NCBI GenBank assembly: GCA_900548455.1
Contig: URKQ01000002.1
Location: forward strand, 124,001 to 188,000
Source of the DNA: an uncultured Clostridium sp.
GTDB taxonomy: Bacteria > Bacillota > Clostridia > Clostridiales > Clostridiaceae
Reading direction: 5' to 3'
DNA: 64,000 nucleotides
Shown here: positions 8,209 through 16,106 of the stretch, piece after piece
Position numbering within the stretch: the stretch's first letter is position 1
Layout: the number at the start of each line of letters is the position of its first letter
The notes under the pieces: generated by a model
Seen by the model: the letters and a program-made list of their open reading frames with translations, nothing else
What the model was told of the DNA's origin: nothing
The model's database searches: none
Program-made: the position numbers and the translations under genes

Positions 8209-9312
8209 ATGTTTATAAGAAAACCTTATGAAGATACAATTCAATTTGTTGGTGATGATGACAGCTTGGACTATGAAGTTATAGATATAAATAGTTTTGG
8301 TGAAAGAATTTTTCCACCATTCTTTCCACCTGGAGGACAAAATAATGGTGGACCTGGACCTGCACCTCCAACACCTCCTTTCCCATATAATCAAGGTCCT
8401 GGTCCATCAGTTCCTCCATCAAAAGATCCAAACTCACCACCTCCACCTCCACCAAAAGCTACACCAAAAGCAGCTAATCCAAACCAACTTAAAGTAAGTT
8501 CAGGCTCAATTAGACCTTGCAGATACCAATACGTATATGTTTGGTTGAATAACGGACGGTCTTTCTGGGTATGGCCTACTAACATAGATAGAAGAACTCT
8601 TAGTGGATATAGATGGAATGGTTTCCGTTGGGTTTACTTTGGAATAGACTTAAACAGAATAGCTGCATTTGAATGTTTTGGAAGAAATGTGGTTCAAAAA
8701 GAAGATAATTTAGTACCTTATATAAAAACTCAAAAATTATCTCCAGACTTTATAAATATTGAGTATCCTTTCATAAAGGGTAGTTCAAATGAAGATGCTA
8801 GTAATATTATAAATGAAGAAATAATTGATGAATTAAATTCATTACTTCTCACCGAAGTTTTAGTACCTGAAAAAGTTGATTTTCTTAAAGTTGATAATGC
8901 CTATGAAATTCCACTAAATGCTTATGGCATACTAAGTATAGTAATGTCTTTAAGTACACTAGTTAAAGGCCAAATGAAAGGTAGAATCACATTTGCTTCC
9001 TTAACTACTGATATTAATACTGGTAAAAAATATGACTTTGAAGACTTATTTAATCCAAATATAGATTACAAAACTGAGCTTAACTCCATAATTAAGAAGA
9101 AACTATCTGATATGGATGTAAACCTTATTGCTCCATACGAAGGAATTACAGAAGATCAAAGATTTTACTTAACCCCTGTAGACTTGGTTCTTTATTATCA
9201 ACCTGACGAATATACTGCTTCAGAAAGCGGATTATTTAGAATTTCAATACCATATACTGAAATCGAAGGAATACTTGCTGATAATAGTCCTCTTAAAAAT
9301 TTCTTAACTTAA
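8209..9312 (+). CDS. Proline-rich protein with aromatic motif and DUF3298-like C-terminal domain
   Basis: A 367-residue protein in three parts. Residues 1-35 are acidic. Residues 36-95 are a Pro/Gly-rich tract (runs of PP, PGPAPPTPPFP, PPPPPP). Residues 100-155 form an aromatic/basic block (CRYQYVYVWLNNGRSFWVWP, then GYRWNGFRWVYFGIDL). Residues 180-365 look like the DUF3298/RsiV-C domain found in PdaC and RsiV, including FEDLF and FYLTPVDLVLYYQP near residue 325. There is no signal peptide or membrane segment, unusual for DUF3298, so the product may act in the cytoplasm or be placed in the spore or envelope by other means. GAGGAG precedes the ATG. No function is assigned. Confidence 0.85.
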   Translation: MFIRKPYEDTIQFVGDDDSLDYEVIDINSFGERIFPPFFPPGGQNNGGPGPAPPTPPFPYNQGPGPSVPPSKDPNSPPPPPPKATPKAANPNQLKVSSGSIRPCRYQYVYVWLNNGRSFWVWPTNIDRRTLSGYRWNGFRWVYFGIDLNRIAAFECFGRNVVQKEDNLVPYIKTQKLSPDFINIEYPFIKGSSNEDASNIINEEIIDELNSLLLTEVLVPEKVDFLKVDNAYEIPLNAYGILSIVMSLSTLVKGQMKGRITFASLTTDINTGKKYDFEDLFNPNIDYKTELNSIIKKKLSDMDVNLIAPYEGITEDQRFYLTPVDLVLYYQPDEYTASESGLFRISIPYTEIEGILADNSPLKNFLT

Positions 9313-9315
9313 TTA

Positions 9316-9352
9316 AAATGGTGAGTTACAAACATGCTGTAACTCACCATTT
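9316..9352. terminator. Bidirectional intrinsic terminator
   Basis: A 15-bp perfect stem (9316-9330 with 9338-9352, AAATGGTGAGTTACA and its complement) sits between the convergent genes ending at 9312 and 9356, with A/T runs on both sides. Confidence 0.9.
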
Positions 9353-9355
9353 ATT

Positions 9356-10735
9356 TTATGTCATATAGTTCTCAACCTGTAAGTCATTTAACATATTTTT
9401 TCTTTTTATCATATAATATAAAATGCATGTTATCACAATTCCTTTAAGCACACTACTCATGCTAATACTCCACCATACTCCATTAAGTCCTAATAATTTC
9501 GAAGATGACAAAATCATTGAAGAGGGTACTCTAAGTCCAGTTAAGATTATACTTATGGCTGCTGGTATAGTTGTTCTTCCCATACCATTAAATACACCTG
9601 CAGTAGTAATTTCAATGCACATAAATAACTGCGAATATCCTAATATTCTAAGGTAATCCTTTCCTAATAAAATAGCATCAGGTTCATGTATGAAAATAGA
9701 AAAAATAAATTCCCCACAAAATACTAAAAGCAGAGTAGATAATATTCCAACAACCCCAGCTATTTTTATTGTAGTCTTATACCCCTGTTTAATTCTTTGA
9801 AAATTCTTAGCTCCATAGTTTTGTCCAACAAATGAACCTAGAGCTGTTGCAAACCCTCCTGCCGTCATCCATGTAATTGATTCAATCTGGCATCCTACTT
9901 TTTGAACTGCTATAGGAACTTCTCCCCATCCAGCTATTACTCTAGCAATCAATATAGAAAAAACAGTAAATAGTCCATTTTGAATACCTGCTGGTAATCC
10001 TAATTTAAAAATAGATTTTATAACATTAATATCTGGCTTCTTAAATATATTGAATTTAAAGAATTTCTCTTTACTTTTAATGATAGAAACTGCAAAACAT
10101 ATTACTACAATCAACTGAGCTCCTATGGTTGCAATTCCAGCCCCCAAAGCACCCATTGGCTTTATAGGACCAATTCCCAAAATTAGGATAGGATCTAAAA
10201 CCATATTTGCTATGAGCCCTATAGTATTAATCCTAAATGGAGTTTTGCTATTTCCTGATCCATTAAAAATAGCCGTTAATGCAGGTATAAGTCCTGTTAC
10301 AACCATACCCAGGGCAATAACACCTAAATAAGACTTAGCCATAGATATAACTTCCACATTTCCTAATCTAAAAAATCCCAAAAACTGATCTCTAAAAATA
10401 AAAACTATAGTTCCCCATATTAAGGACATTAATATATTTATTTGTAAAACGCTAACTATATATTTTCTTGTAGCATTTTCATCTTTTCTTCCTACACTTT
10501 GTGCAACTTTAACTTCTGCTCCTACCTTTGTAATCATTGCTAATGCATTAGCTAAATTAGAAAAAAATCCAGCTGTACCAACAGCAGCTACTGCAGCACT
10601 TCCTACTTGTCCCATCCAAAGCATATCTGTTAAGTTATATGCCATTTGTATAAAAGATGTTGCCATAATTGGCAATGCAAGCTTTACCAATTTACCATTT
10701 ATAGATCCCTCTGTTAAATCAATTCTTTCTTCCAT
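9356..10735 (-). CDS. MATE-family multidrug/cation antiporter
   Basis: A protein of 459 residues with about twelve membrane segments arranged as two similar halves, as in MATE transporters that export drugs or metabolites using a Na+ or H+ gradient. Recognisable family text includes PIMATSFIQMAYNLTDMLW near the N-terminus and ALGSFVGQNYGAKN at the start of the second half. The start at 10735 (MEERIDLTEG) has GGAGG 8 bases upstream; the longer frame from 10756 would absorb that ribosome binding site. The gene is monocistronic, sharing a terminator with the convergent gene at 8209. Substrate unknown. Confidence 0.93.
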   Translation of the reverse strand: MEERIDLTEGSINGKLVKLALPIMATSFIQMAYNLTDMLWMGQVGSAAVAAVGTAGFFSNLANALAMITKVGAEVKVAQSVGRKDENATRKYIVSVLQINILMSLIWGTIVFIFRDQFLGFFRLGNVEVISMAKSYLGVIALGMVVTGLIPALTAIFNGSGNSKTPFRINTIGLIANMVLDPILILGIGPIKPMGALGAGIATIGAQLIVVICFAVSIIKSKEKFFKFNIFKKPDINVIKSIFKLGLPAGIQNGLFTVFSILIARVIAGWGEVPIAVQKVGCQIESITWMTAGGFATALGSFVGQNYGAKNFQRIKQGYKTTIKIAGVVGILSTLLLVFCGEFIFSIFIHEPDAILLGKDYLRILGYSQLFMCIEITTAGVFNGMGRTTIPAAISIILTGLRVPSSMILSSSKLLGLNGVWWSISMSSVLKGIVITCILYYMIKRKNMLNDLQVENYMT

Positions 10736-10854
10736 GATAAGGCCTCCTTTTTGCAAATTTTATTTCGTATTCCTAAATATTCATTCCACAGTTTATTCTA
10801 CATCCCTCAATAAAAGTTGTCTATATTTTTGTTTTGATATATTTCTACAAAGTT

Positions 10855-10890
10855 TAAGAGTTATTTCAAATATTATTGAAATAACTCTTA
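10855..10890. terminator. Hairpin downstream of the GntR/ABC operon
   Basis: A 15-bp perfect stem TAAGAGTTATTTCAA (10855-10869) pairs with 10876-10890 around a 6-base loop. T-runs are poor, so it may be a weak terminator or an mRNA 3'-end structure for the operon ending at 10971. Confidence 0.5.
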
Positions 10891-10970
10891 CATAATTTAT
10901 ATAGGCTTTGTATTACCTTATTGTCTAGCATGATTTGTACATTCTATGACTTTATCTTAATATAAGGCCC

Positions 10971-11831
10971 TTATATATTTAATTTTCCATATAATAGCAT
11001 AATTTTTTCTAAGGATGTACTTTCCACTACAATTTTATCTTTTAAAGCTTCTTTTATCTCATAAACTTTATTTGTTAATCCTTCAAATCCATAGCTATTT
11101 TTTCTTAATCCTAAAAATAGTTTTTCTACTTCTTCATTTAAATCTTCATTTTTCCCTTTAACAATTTTAAATTCTTCTAAAATTTCATCTTTGGAAATAG
11201 AAAAAATTACTTCTCCTTCTTTAATAAAAGTAATAAAGTCTGCTATTTTTTCTAAATCACTAGTTATATGTGTCGATATAATTACGCTTATATTTTCCTC
11301 ATAAATTAAATCTTGAAGTTCATCTAATAATTCATTTCTTACAATTGGATCTAATCCCGCTGTAGGTTCATCCATTAAAATTAATTCTGCACCATGACTT
11401 AGTGCCAAACAAAGGGAATACTTCATTCTCATTCCTTTTGATAGTTCTCTTAACTTTTGCTTTTCATTTAATGAAAATTTATTTATATAATATTTATACT
11501 TTTCAATATTCCACTTACTGTACATTGGAGCTAAAAGATTAGTATTGTCTTGTAATGATAAATAATCATATCCATAAAACTGATCATAAACAAAGCCTAC
11601 TCTATCCTTAATCTCCTTTTCATTCTTAATATAATCCATACCAAAGACTTTTATTGACCCCTCACTTTTATTCACCAAATTCATTATAAGTTTAATTAGT
11701 GTAGTTTTACCTGCTCCATTTTCACCAATTATACCCATGATAAAGCCCTTGTCTAGAGTAAGATTTATATTATTTAAGGTAAAGTTCTTATACTTTTTAG
11801 ATAAATTTTTTATTTCTAAAACATTCTCCAT
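10971..11831 (-). CDS. ABC transporter ATP-binding protein (YtrB-like)
   Basis: A 286-residue cytoplasmic ATPase. Walker A is GENGAGKTT near residue 35, the signature is LSKGMRMK near residue 130, and Walker B is LILMDEPTAGLD. The degenerate signature and a C-terminal ~70-residue extension after IISTHITSDLEKI are typical of the YtrB/EcsA-like drug or antibiotic-response subfamily. It is the last gene of the five-gene operon, 28 bases after the GntR regulator, and is a paralogue of the first-gene ATPase at 13591-14460. The two may form a heterodimeric ATPase or serve separate permeases. Confidence 0.93.
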   Translation of the reverse strand: MENVLEIKNLSKKYKNFTLNNINLTLDKGFIMGIIGENGAGKTTLIKLIMNLVNKSEGSIKVFGMDYIKNEKEIKDRVGFVYDQFYGYDYLSLQDNTNLLAPMYSKWNIEKYKYYINKFSLNEKQKLRELSKGMRMKYSLCLALSHGAELILMDEPTAGLDPIVRNELLDELQDLIYEENISVIISTHITSDLEKIADFITFIKEGEVIFSISKDEILEEFKIVKGKNEDLNEEVEKLFLGLRKNSYGFEGLTNKVYEIKEALKDKIVVESTSLEKIMLLYGKLNI

Positions 11832-11859
11832 AAAAATCCTCCTAATTTAACTAAAAAAA

Positions 11860-12240
11860 CTAAAATTTATATTCTTCTGCTAAAACCTTTATAGTTTCAA
11901 TTACTTCATCTAAAGATATATCCGCCTTCATTGCTTCTTCCAGCGCACTTGTTAAGTAGTCCTCCATATTACGCATAATTGTTTCTTTTAACAACTCTTT
12001 GTCCTGTGCACATACGAATGAACCCTTTCCAGGCAACGTATAAATATACCCTTCTCTCTCAAGTTCATCATAAGCTCTTTTTGTTGTTATGACACTTATT
12101 CTAAGTTCCTTTGCTAATCCCCTAATGGACGGCAATGATTCATGTGGTTCCAATTTATTTGTTAGAATATCATCTTTAATTTGATTTTCAATCTGGGAAT
12201 ATATTGGCTCCCCTGAAGAATTGTTTATTATAATATTCAT
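11860..12240 (-). CDS. GntR-family transcriptional regulator, YtrA subfamily
   Basis: A 126-residue protein with an N-terminal winged helix (PIYSQIENQIKDDILTNKL, then ESLPSIRGLAKELRISVITT and GYIYTLPGKGSFV) and only a short ~45-residue helical C-terminus. This is the YtrA subfamily layout, whose members repress the ABC operons in which they lie and are relieved by cell-wall antibiotics in Bacillus. It is the fourth gene of the operon. The tandem TATATACAGTAT-type motifs over the operon promoter (14485-14572) are its probable operators. The ribosome binding site is GGGAGG. Confidence 0.93.
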   Translation of the reverse strand: MNIIINNSSGEPIYSQIENQIKDDILTNKLEPHESLPSIRGLAKELRISVITTKRAYDELEREGYIYTLPGKGSFVCAQDKELLKETIMRNMEDYLTSALEEAMKADISLDEVIETIKVLAEEYKF

Positions 12241-12259
12241 AATACCTCCCAGTTCCTTT

Positions 12260-12931
12260 TTAAATTAAATCTTTTTTTTCATAGCCCAATATAGATAAAG
12301 CCATAAATATAAAATAAATAACTATCCCTATTAAAATAATTATAAGTGATATAATATTCGTTCCATTTATCGAAGAGAACAGCATTTCCTTCAATTGATT
12401 TTTTAATGCTGGATTAAACTTTAATAAAATTCCTATTAAAAACGGTGGAACATATAGTACGGAAAGTGTAATTGCTCCAGAATATTTGATAGATATTTCA
12501 TAATCAAAATAATAGTAAATAAAATTTGGTAACCCTATAAAAAAGCAATAATATACAAATATAAGACTTTCAACTAATAGAAGCATATGAAAATCAAACC
12601 CCTTAAGCTTATTGAAAATAATAGTGATTGACATAAATATTGCAGCAGCTATAACATAGGCAATAATATAATATAAAAATTTACTTATAACTACATCCCT
12701 GCGCTTTACAGGAAAACTATTTATAACCAAATCATAATTTTTTCTCATTTCTTCTGTAGCTCCAAATCTATTTACTATTAGTGGAATAAACACTGTTGAC
12801 ATTACACTAATAACAATTGACCCCTCAGTTGTTTTTAACGATAATAAAATAACCACTATGGCTAAAATTAATGTTAAAGTAAAATAAATAAATCTGTTAA
12901 CTAAATAATCTTTTTTTAAAAGTGCTAACAT
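12260..12931 (-). CDS. ABC-2 type transporter permease
   Basis: A 223-residue integral membrane protein with six probable segments. It belongs to the ABC-2 permease group found beside YtrB-like ATPases (opening MLALLKKDYLVNRFIYF, later GATEEMRKNYDLVINSFPVKR). The start at 12931 is supported by AGGAGGG five bases upstream; the longer frame beginning at 12961 would run through that site. It lies 10 bases after the preceding permease gene and 19 before the GntR gene. The transported compound is unknown; related systems respond to antimicrobial peptides. Confidence 0.85.
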   Translation of the reverse strand: MLALLKKDYLVNRFIYFTLTLILAIVVILLSLKTTEGSIVISVMSTVFIPLIVNRFGATEEMRKNYDLVINSFPVKRRDVVISKFLYYIIAYVIAAAIFMSITIIFNKLKGFDFHMLLLVESLIFVYYCFFIGLPNFIYYYFDYEISIKYSGAITLSVLYVPPFLIGILLKFNPALKNQLKEMLFSSINGTNIISLIIILIGIVIYFIFMALSILGYEKKDLI

Positions 12932-12941
12932 AGTATCCCTC

Positions 12942-13598
12942 CTAAAAGTCTTTTTTTTCATATATAGCTACGGATATTGTTCCAAGTATGCCTACAAAAG
13001 CTAAAAGAATACCTATAAATATAATATTGTTCACTATAGATGTACTATTTAAAAATCCTCCTAGCCAAGTTAGTTTCTCTGTAAAAATATCCCTCTCAAG
13101 TATCTCTGATGCTCCTGTCATAACTATCATAACTACAATAAATGTTATATAGTACCATACCTTTGCAACTTTTTGACTAAAAGCAAAATATACAAAATAA
13201 TAAATGCTTATGAAAAGTATTAAATATGCTGGTAATAATTTTATAGTGCTAAACTTTACATTTTCTACTGCATTAGGAATAAGACTATGAAGTAATACAT
13301 TTATGGTAACTCCAGATATAATTAAACCTATAATCCAAATTAACATAGCTAAAAATTTTCCAAGAACATATTCATATCTTTTACACGGAGCACTTAGGAT
13401 TAATATATTAGATTTTTCTCTAGCATCCATTTCTGGTGTTGCTAAAACCATAATCCCACCTAACAATAAATAAAAACTGAAAAAGTCTGAAGTTGTATTT
13501 GTTAAAGTAAAAATAAAAGGAATAATTAACAATATTAAAATTCTACGATTATACATATAAAAAATTGTTTTCATTTCTCTTATTGCCATATTAAACAT
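12942..13598 (-). CDS. ABC-2 type transporter permease
   Basis: A 218-residue integral membrane protein with about six hydrophobic segments, paired with the permease at 12260. The text EMDAREKSNILILSAPCKRYEYVLGKF corresponds to the cytoplasmic loop conserved in this permease group. I start it at 13598 (MFNMAIREMK) because GAGGAGG lies 8 bases upstream. That start falls inside the last codons of the upstream ATPase gene, an 8-base overlap typical of translational coupling. The open frame upstream of 13598 is a shadow of the ATPase 3' end. Confidence 0.85.
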   Translation of the reverse strand: MFNMAIREMKTIFYMYNRRILILLIIPFIFTLTNTTSDFFSFYLLLGGIMVLATPEMDAREKSNILILSAPCKRYEYVLGKFLAMLIWIIGLIISGVTINVLLHSLIPNAVENVKFSTIKLLPAYLILFISIYYFVYFAFSQKVAKVWYYITFIVVMIVMTGASEILERDIFTEKLTWLGGFLNSTSIVNNIIFIGILLAFVGILGTISVAIYEKKDF

Positions 13599-14460
13599 TT
13601 CTACTTCCTCCTCTATTAACATTAACCATAATATCTTCCAGCGTTGGTCTTTCAATTACAAGTTTCTTTAATATAGATTTATCTAACTTATTAATATCCA
13701 TTATCATACCTTCAAAACCATATTTATTTTTTCTTAATCCCCAAATCAAATTTTTATCAATGGAATCTAAGTCTTCTAAACTACCTTTTATTATTTTATA
13801 ATTATCTAATACATCTAATGTAGTTTCTGAAAAAACGACTTTGCCCTTCTTTATATAAGTTATATAGTCTGCTATTTGCTCCAAATCAGAAGTTATATGG
13901 CTAGAAATTAAAATTCCCATTTTCTCATCTTCCATTAAGTTTTGAAATATATCTAAAATTTGTCTTCTCATAACTGGATCTAATCCTGACGTTGGCTCAT
14001 CAAAAATTAAAAATTCTGCACCATGACTTAAAGCTAAAGCTATTGCAAATTTCATTTTCATTCCTTTAGACAATTCTTTAACCTTTTGCTTTTCATTTAA
14101 GCCAAAGTCGCTTATATACTTATTAAAAGTATCCCAACTCCATAACTTATAGAAGTTAGCAAATATTTTTCCGTTGTCTTTAATTGATAAATTCTCATAA
14201 TAAAAACAATCATCATATACAAAACCTATTTTTTCTTTTATCTCTCTTTCATATTTACAATTATCTTTGTCAAAAATCTCAATAGTTCCATCGTCTTTTT
14301 TCAATAAATTCATAATAAGTTTTATTGTTGTTGTCTTCCCTGCACCGTTTTCTCCAATGAGTCCCATAACAAATCCCTTCTTTATTTGAAAAGATATATT
14401 ATCTAGCTTAAAATTTTTATAACTTTTACATAGATTTTTTATATCTAAGATATTTTCCAT
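13591..14460 (-). CDS. ABC transporter ATP-binding protein (first gene of GntR-controlled operon)
   Basis: A 289-residue ATPase closely similar to the operon's last gene (10971-11831). It has Walker A GENGAGKTT, signature LSKGMKMK, Walker B FLIFDEPTSGLD, the switch ISSHITSDLEQI, and a C-terminal extension. The ribosome binding site is AGGAGG (revcomp at 14468-14473). It is the promoter-proximal gene, transcribed from the operator-covered promoter at 14546-14575, and overlaps the next permease gene by 8 bases. The operon order ATPase-permease-permease-GntR-ATPase suggests duplication of an ATPase around one exporter. Confidence 0.93.
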   Translation of the reverse strand: MENILDIKNLCKSYKNFKLDNISFQIKKGFVMGLIGENGAGKTTTIKLIMNLLKKDDGTIEIFDKDNCKYEREIKEKIGFVYDDCFYYENLSIKDNGKIFANFYKLWSWDTFNKYISDFGLNEKQKVKELSKGMKMKFAIALALSHGAEFLIFDEPTSGLDPVMRRQILDIFQNLMEDEKMGILISSHITSDLEQIADYITYIKKGKVVFSETTLDVLDNYKIIKGSLEDLDSIDKNLIWGLRKNKYGFEGMIMDINKLDKSILKKLVIERPTLEDIMVNVNRGGSRNV

Positions 14461-14484
14461 AGATTAACCTCCTTAATACATCCG

Positions 14485-14575
14485 TTTATATTCAGTATGT
14501 ACAGTTCGAATATAAATAATAAAGATATTTTCTATCTTTATATACAGTATATATCGTTTATATACAGTATGTCAA
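14485..14575 (-). promoter_or_regulatory. Promoter and triple operator of the GntR/ABC operon
   Basis: On the minus strand a -35 TTGACA (14570-14575) and -10 TATACT (14546-14551) are 18 bases apart. Three copies of the plus-strand 16-mer TTTATAT(A/T)CAGTAT(A/G)T lie at 14485-14500, 14537-14552 and 14557-14572. Each holds the short palindrome ATAC-A-GTAT (first copy ATTC). Copies two and three are spaced 20 bp, two helical turns, and overlay the -10 and the -35/spacer. The third lies downstream of the start. This is the expected layout for repression by the operon's own YtrA-like protein. Confidence 0.8.
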
Positions 14576-14577
14576 TA

Positions 14578-14619
14578 TTAAAAAAAGATTTAGTGACTTT
14601 TATTTCACTAAATCTTTTT
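14578..14619 (-). terminator. Intrinsic terminator of the M23 peptidase gene
   Basis: The stem AAAAAGATTTAGTGA (14582-14596) pairs with 14605-14619. On the minus strand it is followed by a T-run (plus-strand A-run at 14580-14586). Confidence 0.88.
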
Positions 14620-14638
14620 CATCATTGATGCTTGTCCA

Positions 14639-15880
14639 TTAAAAATAGTAGCCTGATGGATCTATTCTTGAACCATTTATTATAACTTCAAAGTGAATAT
14701 GTGGTCCAGTTGATTGACCAGTTGAACCAACTACTGCTATTTGTTGACCTCCAGATACCCTTTGACCTACTTGTACAGTTAAGCTAGAGTTATGAGCATA
14801 CAAAGTACTCATGGACCCATGGCTTATAACTACTACATTACCATATCCACTCATCACTCCCGAATAAGTAACTACTCCATCCATTAAAGAATACACTGGA
14901 TCTCCATATGGCGCTCCAATATCAATTCCTTTATGTGACTCATGTAGTCCTGTTACTGGATTAATTCTATCAACAAATCCAGAAGTTATAGGATACTTGG
15001 CAGCACTTATACGGAACATACCATTAGTAGAAACTGATCCACTAGATGACCCACCTGAAGAACTACCACCACTAGATGAATCTCCACTACTTGAAGATCC
15101 TCCTTCAGTATTGCTATCACCACGGGAAGGTCTTTCAGCTTCTGCCTTTGCAGCCTCTTCCATAGCTGTTATACTAGATAAAATTTGATTAAATTCTTCT
15201 TCATTTTGAGCTAACATTGCTTGTGCTTGCTCAATATTACTTTCTGCCTTAGCCATAAGGGATTTTCTCTCTTCAGTTTTGGCTTCCAACTCTGAAATAT
15301 TTACATCAACAGTTGCCTTTGCAGATTCCAATGCTGCCTTTTCTTCATTAGCCGCCGCCATAGTAGTAGTTAGCTCTTCTTCTGTAGCTTTAAATTCTTT
15401 TACAAGATCATTGTTAAAGTTAACAAGCATAGCTACCGTATCTAATCTTTGAAGGAAATCTCCAAATCCCTTAGAGTTTAATAATAAATCTAAATAGCCT
15501 GTCCCATTATTTTGATAAAGAACTCTAAGCCTCTTATTCATAACTTCTCTGTTTTTATCAGCTTCTGCTTGTAATTCTACTATTTTGTTTTCTAATTCTG
15601 TTATTTTTTCACTAGATTGATCAATTTGAGAATTTAATTGATTAACCTGACTATATAAACCATCAACTTCATCAGAAAGGTTCGATATTTCTTGTAAAAT
15701 ATCTTTCTTCTCACTTTCCATTTTATCAATCTCTTGCTTCTTTTCCTCTATTTGCTGTTCCATTGATTCCGACTTACTTTTAGCATCTGATAAATCATCT
15801 GCATAAGCAAATTGGACTGAAGTCATCATTGTACAACCTGCAACAACTAACGCTATAAGTTTTCCTCTGCTTTTCACCAA
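14639..15880 (-). CDS. Secreted M23 peptidoglycan endopeptidase with coiled-coil domain
   Basis: A 413-residue exported cell-wall hydrolase. The signal peptide spans residues 1-27 (cleavage near FAYADD). Residues 28-245 are a long Glu/Lys/Gln-rich coiled coil of the PcsB/CwlO type, which in relatives couples the enzyme to FtsEX. A Ser/Gly linker (repeated GGSSSG units, about residues 253-285) leads to the LytM/M23 zinc peptidase at 290-413. Zinc and catalytic residues are visible in HKGIDIG, SHGSMSTLYAH and GPHIHFEV. It should cleave peptide cross-bridges during growth or division. It is a single gene with its own terminator. Confidence 0.94.
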   Translation of the reverse strand: MVKSRGKLIALVVAGCTMMTSVQFAYADDLSDAKSKSESMEQQIEEKKQEIDKMESEKKDILQEISNLSDEVDGLYSQVNQLNSQIDQSSEKITELENKIVELQAEADKNREVMNKRLRVLYQNNGTGYLDLLLNSKGFGDFLQRLDTVAMLVNFNNDLVKEFKATEEELTTTMAAANEEKAALESAKATVDVNISELEAKTEERKSLMAKAESNIEQAQAMLAQNEEEFNQILSSITAMEEAAKAEAERPSRGDSNTEGGSSSSGDSSSGGSSSGGSSSGSVSTNGMFRISAAKYPITSGFVDRINPVTGLHESHKGIDIGAPYGDPVYSLMDGVVTYSGVMSGYGNVVVISHGSMSTLYAHNSSLTVQVGQRVSGGQQIAVVGSTGQSTGPHIHFEVIINGSRIDPSGYYF

Positions 15881-16040
15881 ATCACTCCCATCCCATCCAA
15901 TTATTTATCTAAAACTTTTTAAAACTCTTTACATGATTATGTACATTATGTGCTACACTTAGCACACTTTACTTATCAGTTTAATGATAACAATGGTGAA
16001 ATATGTTGTCAAGAAAATACCTATGGTAATAAACGGCAAA

Positions 16041-16073
16041 AAAAGACTAAAGGATTCCCTTCTCTAGTCTTTT
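16041..16073 (-). terminator. Hairpin terminator after the MutS-like gene
   Basis: AAAAGACTA (16041-16049) pairs with TAGTCTTTT (16065-16073), with an inner AAGG/CCTT pairing. An A-run precedes it (T-run on the minus strand). Confidence 0.7.
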
Positions 16074-16106
16074 CCTACTAAAATATATATATTACAATCA
16101 ATTCAT

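Noticed and set aside
8107..8394. Minus-strand open frame opposite the start of the proline-rich gene
   Set aside because: No ribosome binding site and low-complexity product; it is a shadow of the proline-coding tract on the other strand.
15030..15120. Short tandem repeats in the M23 peptidase gene
   Set aside because: They encode the Ser/Gly linker and are in frame; not a separate repeat element.
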